A DNA stretch of 5,152 nt from CALBMX01 sp047629095. GTDB taxonomy: Bacteria > Planctomycetota > UBA1135 > GCA-002686595. The first letter of the stretch is position 1. The number at the start of each line of letters is the position of its first letter. Shown one piece after another: positions 4,980 through 5,152 of the stretch. A program made the position numbers and the translations under genes. The stretch is taken from NCBI GenBank assembly GCA_047629095.1, contig JBLHWM010000268.1, forward strand, positions 1-5,152, written 5' to 3'. Below the pieces are notes generated by a model. It had not been told where the DNA came from, did no database searches, and saw only the letters and a list, made by a program, of their open reading frames with translations.

Positions 4980-5152
4980 TTAGATCGAGACTTCGAAGTC
5001 GAGCTCCTCGTCGCCGACCTTGTAGCGCGGTCCGCCAGGACCACCGACTGTGTCGTCCCAAGGATCGTCAACACCATAGGGCTCGACCACTTCACGGGTC
5101 ACCTGTACGGCGCAGTGGTAGCGAGCTGCGCGGCTCACCGTACGCCAGAGGA
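4980..5152 (-). CDS. C-terminal 56 residues of an unrecognised protein
   Basis: An open frame enters from the right edge and ends at TAA (4982-4980). The 56 visible residues run from LWRTVSRAARYHCAVQVT through EPYGVDDPWDD and a GGPGGPRY turn to DEELDFEVSI. I do not recognise the family. The tail is acidic, with alternating hydrophobic and charged residues suggesting beta strands, and a Gly/Pro-rich loop in the middle. About 70% of codons end in G or C, like the neighbouring genes, and a strong terminator follows 45 nt downstream, which supports this being a real gene end. The start and most of the protein are outside the window; no function can be given. Confidence 0.68.
   Translation of the reverse strand, partial: LWRTVSRAARYHCAVQVTREVVEPYGVDDPWDDTVGGPGGPRYKVGDEELDFEVSI

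Noticed and set aside
4816..5061. Minus-strand 81-codon frame overlapping the right-edge gene end
   Set aside because: Out of frame with the supported coding end and continues through the strong terminator; Arg/Gly-rich shadow translation.
1..5152. Mobile element, prophage, defence system or CRISPR
   Set aside because: No transposase, integrase, nuclease-effector gene, spaced direct repeats or terminal inverted repeats were seen; codon use is uniform across the genes.

Overview
The window is bacterial chromosomal DNA with high GC content (about 60% by eye) and strongly G/C-biased third codon positions. It holds five protein-coding genes, two of them cut by the window edges. There are no mobile elements, phage genes, CRISPR repeats, tRNAs or rRNAs. 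The gene set (release factor 2, an M24 aminopeptidase, SfsA, an amidase-signature enzyme) is ordinary housekeeping or accessory metabolism. None of the four visible starts has a convincing Shine-Dalgarno sequence, and three have a TANNNT hexamer 6-7 nt upstream of the ATG, which suggests leaderless mRNAs. Together with an amidase of the 'GSETLGSIVSPS' type, this points away from enterobacteria and towards a lineage such as Planctomycetota or a relative. That placement is only a guess.

Layout, left to right. Positions 1-405 (minus) are the 5' part of prfB (release factor 2), including a complete programmed +1 frameshift site: an internal SD-like stretch, CTT, then in-frame TGA C at codon 26. 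Because of the shift, an ordinary ORF scan misses the true start. Positions 442-1818 (minus; possible longer start at 1866) are an Xaa-Pro aminopeptidase with all five metal ligands and an N-terminal signal peptide. A divergent intergenic region of about 190 bp separates it from sfsA (2011-2712, plus). A convergent spacer (2713-2883) with a perfect hairpin right after sfsA leads to a 555-residue amidase (2884-4551, minus). Positions 4552-4979 have no convincing protein gene but do carry structure: two intrinsic-terminator-like hairpins, both reading on the minus strand, with three tandem small stem-loops between them. Positions 4980-5152 (minus) are the last 56 codons of an unrecognised gene that ends at the first of these terminators.

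No pathway links the genes. pepP and prfB are co-directional with a 36-bp gap and could be co-transcribed, although prfB has its own promoter-like hexamer. The peptidase and the amidase both carry hydrophobic N-terminal leaders and may act outside the cytoplasm on peptide or amide substrates. The observations most worth following up are the prfB recoding site, the repeated leaderless-type start architecture, and the terminator-bounded stretch upstream of the amidase, which could be a small RNA gene or a leader/attenuator.
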